Part shown: in pieces, positions 8,000 through 8,482 of the stretch
Layout: every line of letters begins with the position of its first letter
How positions within the stretch are numbered: the stretch's first letter is position 1
NCBI GenBank assembly: GCA_023389535.1
Contig: JAEWEH010000427.1
Location: forward strand, 1 to 8,482
Reading direction: 5' to 3'
Length of the DNA stretch: 8,482 bases
Source: Pseudomonadota bacterium
GTDB lineage: Bacteria > Pseudomonadota > Gammaproteobacteria > Burkholderiales > Burkholderiaceae_B
The notes under the pieces: model-generated
Database searches by the model: none
Told to the model about the DNA's origin: nothing
Seen by the model: only the letters and a program-made list of their open reading frames with translations
Program-made: the position numbers and the translations under genes

Positions 8000-8025
8000 C
8001 CCCGGCACGGTATTTGGTGCCGGGG
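8000..8025 (+). terminator. GC-rich hairpin downstream of hyuB, possible transcript end of the liv-hyu operon
   Basis: CCCCGGCAC (8000-8008) pairs perfectly with GTGCCGGGG (8017-8025) across an 8-nt loop. With a 2-nt bulge the stem extends by CTTG (7996-7999) with CAAG (8028-8031). It is a strong structure and is the first one after hyuB, but no T-tract follows on either strand. It would therefore be a weak intrinsic terminator, a Rho-associated end or a 3'-protecting hairpin. The stretch 7966-7995 shows nothing else recognisable. Confidence 0.4.
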
Positions 8026-8047
8026 GCCAAGCTTCGGTCGGCCCAAG

Positions 8048-8056
8048 TGTTACACT
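8048..8056 (+). promoter_or_regulatory. Extended -10 promoter candidate for the thrS leader
   Basis: TGTTACACT matches an extended -10 element (TGn followed by TACACT against TATAAT). A transcript starting about 7 bases further on (near 8062-8064) would give a leader of roughly 165 nt before thrS, a common size for an attenuated leader. No good -35 is found at 16-18 bases upstream, which is tolerable for an extended -10 promoter but keeps confidence moderate. Confidence 0.45.
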
Positions 8057-8070
8057 AAAGCAACGCTTTA
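8056..8070. promoter_or_regulatory. Palindrome at the predicted thrS transcription start
   Basis: TAAAGC (8056-8061) and GCTTTA (8065-8070) are exact inverted copies separated by AAC. The element begins at the last base of the -10 candidate and spans the expected start site. It could be a small operator or a 5'-end mRNA hairpin. Function is unproven. Confidence 0.3.
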
Positions 8071-8097
8071 TCACCATTGCACCCAATACTTGATTTC

Positions 8098-8139
8098 ATG
8101 CACATGAACACGACGCGAACTACGAGCTGGCAGTTTTAG
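8098..8139 (+). CDS. Threonine-rich leader peptide of the thrS attenuator
   Basis: This short ORF of 13 codons reads [13 protein letters not shown] and ends in TAG (8137-8139). A second in-frame ATG at 8104 would give an 11-residue peptide. Four of five consecutive codons are Thr (ACG 8110, ACG 8113, then Arg CGA, ACT 8119, ACG 8122), in the leader of a gene that charges tRNA-Thr. This is the logic of ribosome-mediated attenuation as in thr, his, leu and trp leaders: ribosomes stall on the Thr codons when charged tRNA-Thr is scarce. The codons lie within or just ahead of the 5' arm of the leader hairpin at 8114-8150. No clear Shine-Dalgarno is visible upstream, the main weakness. The start choice between 8098 and 8104 is open. 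Confidence 0.72.
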   Translation: MHMNTTRTTSWQF

Positions 8140-8150
8140 CTGTGGCCGCG
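8114..8150 (+). promoter_or_regulatory. Leader hairpin (1:2 pause stem) and antiterminator segment of the thrS attenuator
   Basis: The 1:2 hairpin pairs CGCG 8114-8117 with CGCG 8147-8150, CUAC 8120-8123 with GUGG 8142-8145 (one G-U), and AGCU 8125-8128 with AGCU 8138-8141. That is 12 base pairs with small internal gaps and a 9-nt loop. Its 5' arm carries Thr codons and its 3' arm follows the leader stop. The 3' arm segment 8143-8150 (TGGCCGCG) can instead pair over 8 bp (one G-U) with 8189-8196 (CGCGGCTA), which would sequester the 5' arm of the terminator. The inner GTAT 8156-8159 with ATAC 8179-8182 could lengthen this antiterminator. A ribosome stalled at 8119-8124 would open 1:2 and favour 2:3. 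Pairings were read by eye, without energies. Confidence 0.65.
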
Positions 8151-8186
8151 CCTGTGTATCGCTTACTAGCAGAACAACATACCCTG

Positions 8187-8209
8187 AACGCGGCTAGTGC
8201 CGCGTTTTT
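8187..8209 (+). terminator. Intrinsic terminator (attenuator 3:4 stem) in the thrS leader
   Basis: AACGCGGC (8187-8194) and GCCGCGTT (8199-8206) form a perfect 8-bp GC-rich stem with a TAGT loop. Five Ts (8205-8209) follow the GC core, and a further four Ts lie at 8213-8216. It ends 20 bases before the thrS start, in the same direction and with no other gene between, so it must be read through for thrS to be expressed from an upstream promoter. Its 5' arm is the same segment that the antiterminator (8143-8150) can capture. Without the attenuation model it could be the end of the upstream operon, but the leader peptide makes attenuation the better reading. Confidence 0.8.
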
Positions 8210-8228
8210 GCATTTTCAGGACATCTTT

Positions 8229-8482
8229 ATGGTTCAGATCACCTTGCCCGATGGCTCGCAACGCGAGTTTCCCGGCCCCGTCACCGTCGCTGATGTCGCC
8301 CATTCCATCGGCACCGGCCTGGGGCGCGCCGCATTGGCGGGGCGCGTGTCGGTGGATGGCGCTGAATCCAGACTGGTCGATACCAGCTATGTGCTGGATA
8401 AGGACGCCCGTTTGGCCATCATCACGGCCAAAGATGCGGACGGCCTGGATTTGATCCGCCATTCCACCGCGCACTTGCTGGC
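8229..8482 (+). CDS. thrS: Threonyl-tRNA synthetase ThrS, N-terminal part (runs off the window)
   Basis: ThrS attaches threonine to tRNA-Thr in the cytoplasm. The window holds the first 84 codons and two bases. The N-terminal TGS domain is clear: [20 protein letters not shown], then [31 protein letters not shown] and [18 protein letters not shown]. The last stretch leads into the HSTAHLL start of the editing-domain region (residues 77-83), a recognised ThrS signature. AGGA at 8218-8221 is 7 bases before the ATG. It lies 285 bases after hyuB, on the same strand but with its own leader, promoter candidate and attenuator, so it is a separate core-gene unit. In many bacteria it is followed by infC-rpmI-rplT, which is outside this window. 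Confidence 0.95.
   Translation, partial: MVQITLPDGSQREFPGPVTVADVAHSIGTGLGRAALAGRVSVDGAESRLVDTSYVLDKDARLAIITAKDADGLDLIRHSTAHLL

Noticed and set aside
8028..8038. -35 element for the thrS promoter
   Set aside because: TTCGGT (8033-8038) is only 12 bases from the -10 candidate, and the hexamers at 16-18 bases do not resemble TTGACA.
7898..8107. Short plus-strand ORF across the end of hyuB and the intergenic region
   Set aside because: It begins inside hyuB in a third frame, has no ribosome site or recognisable protein, and would run through the hairpin and promoter candidate.
7944..8228. Possible tRNA gene before thrS
   Set aside because: No T-loop GGTTCRA-like sequence, cloverleaf arms or CCA end could be found; the structured parts are explained by the hairpin and the attenuator.
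8098..8228. T-box riboswitch or ThrRS-type translational operator instead of attenuation
   Set aside because: No T-box consensus (TGGNACCGCG-like) is visible, and no tRNA-Thr anticodon-arm mimic was recognised. The Thr codon run with competing stems explains the leader better.

Overview
The window looks like a stretch of a GC-rich betaproteobacterial chromosome, most likely from the Alcaligenaceae (Bordetella/Achromobacter-like). This rests on GC-rich codon use and on the resemblance of the partial threonyl-tRNA synthetase at the right edge to the sequence I remember from that family. No alignment could be run, so the taxonomic call is an inference.

Bases 1-7943 form one plus-strand gene cluster: the end of livF (ATPase), a Leu/Ile/Val-type periplasmic binding protein, livH and livM (permeases), livG (ATPase), then hyuA and hyuB (the two subunits of a hydantoinase/oxoprolinase-type enzyme). 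livH/livM and livM/livG overlap by 4 bases and hyuA/hyuB are 5 bases apart. The other gaps are 34 to 54 bases, so a single transcript is likely. The simplest reading is a HAAT-type ABC importer that brings in a small amide, cyclic amide or amino-acid derivative, which HyuAB then opens or hydrolyses with ATP. The actual substrate cannot be read from the sequence. The 3' end of hyuB appears to carry a one-base G insertion that replaces the family-like C-terminus.

Bases 7944-8228 are a non-coding junction between this accessory operon and a core gene. They hold a GC-rich hairpin (possible end of the operon transcript), an extended -10 promoter candidate, a small palindrome at the expected transcription start, and then what looks like a complete ribosome-mediated attenuator. 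The attenuator has a 13-codon leader peptide ([13 protein letters not shown]) with four Thr codons in five, a hairpin that contains those codons, an alternative antiterminator pairing, and an intrinsic terminator ending 20 bases before thrS. Bases 8229-8482 are the start of thrS (TGS domain).

The strongest item is the Thr-codon attenuator of thrS. It implies control of threonyl-tRNA synthetase by the supply of charged tRNA-Thr, unlike the translational operator of E. coli thrS or the T-box of Firmicutes.
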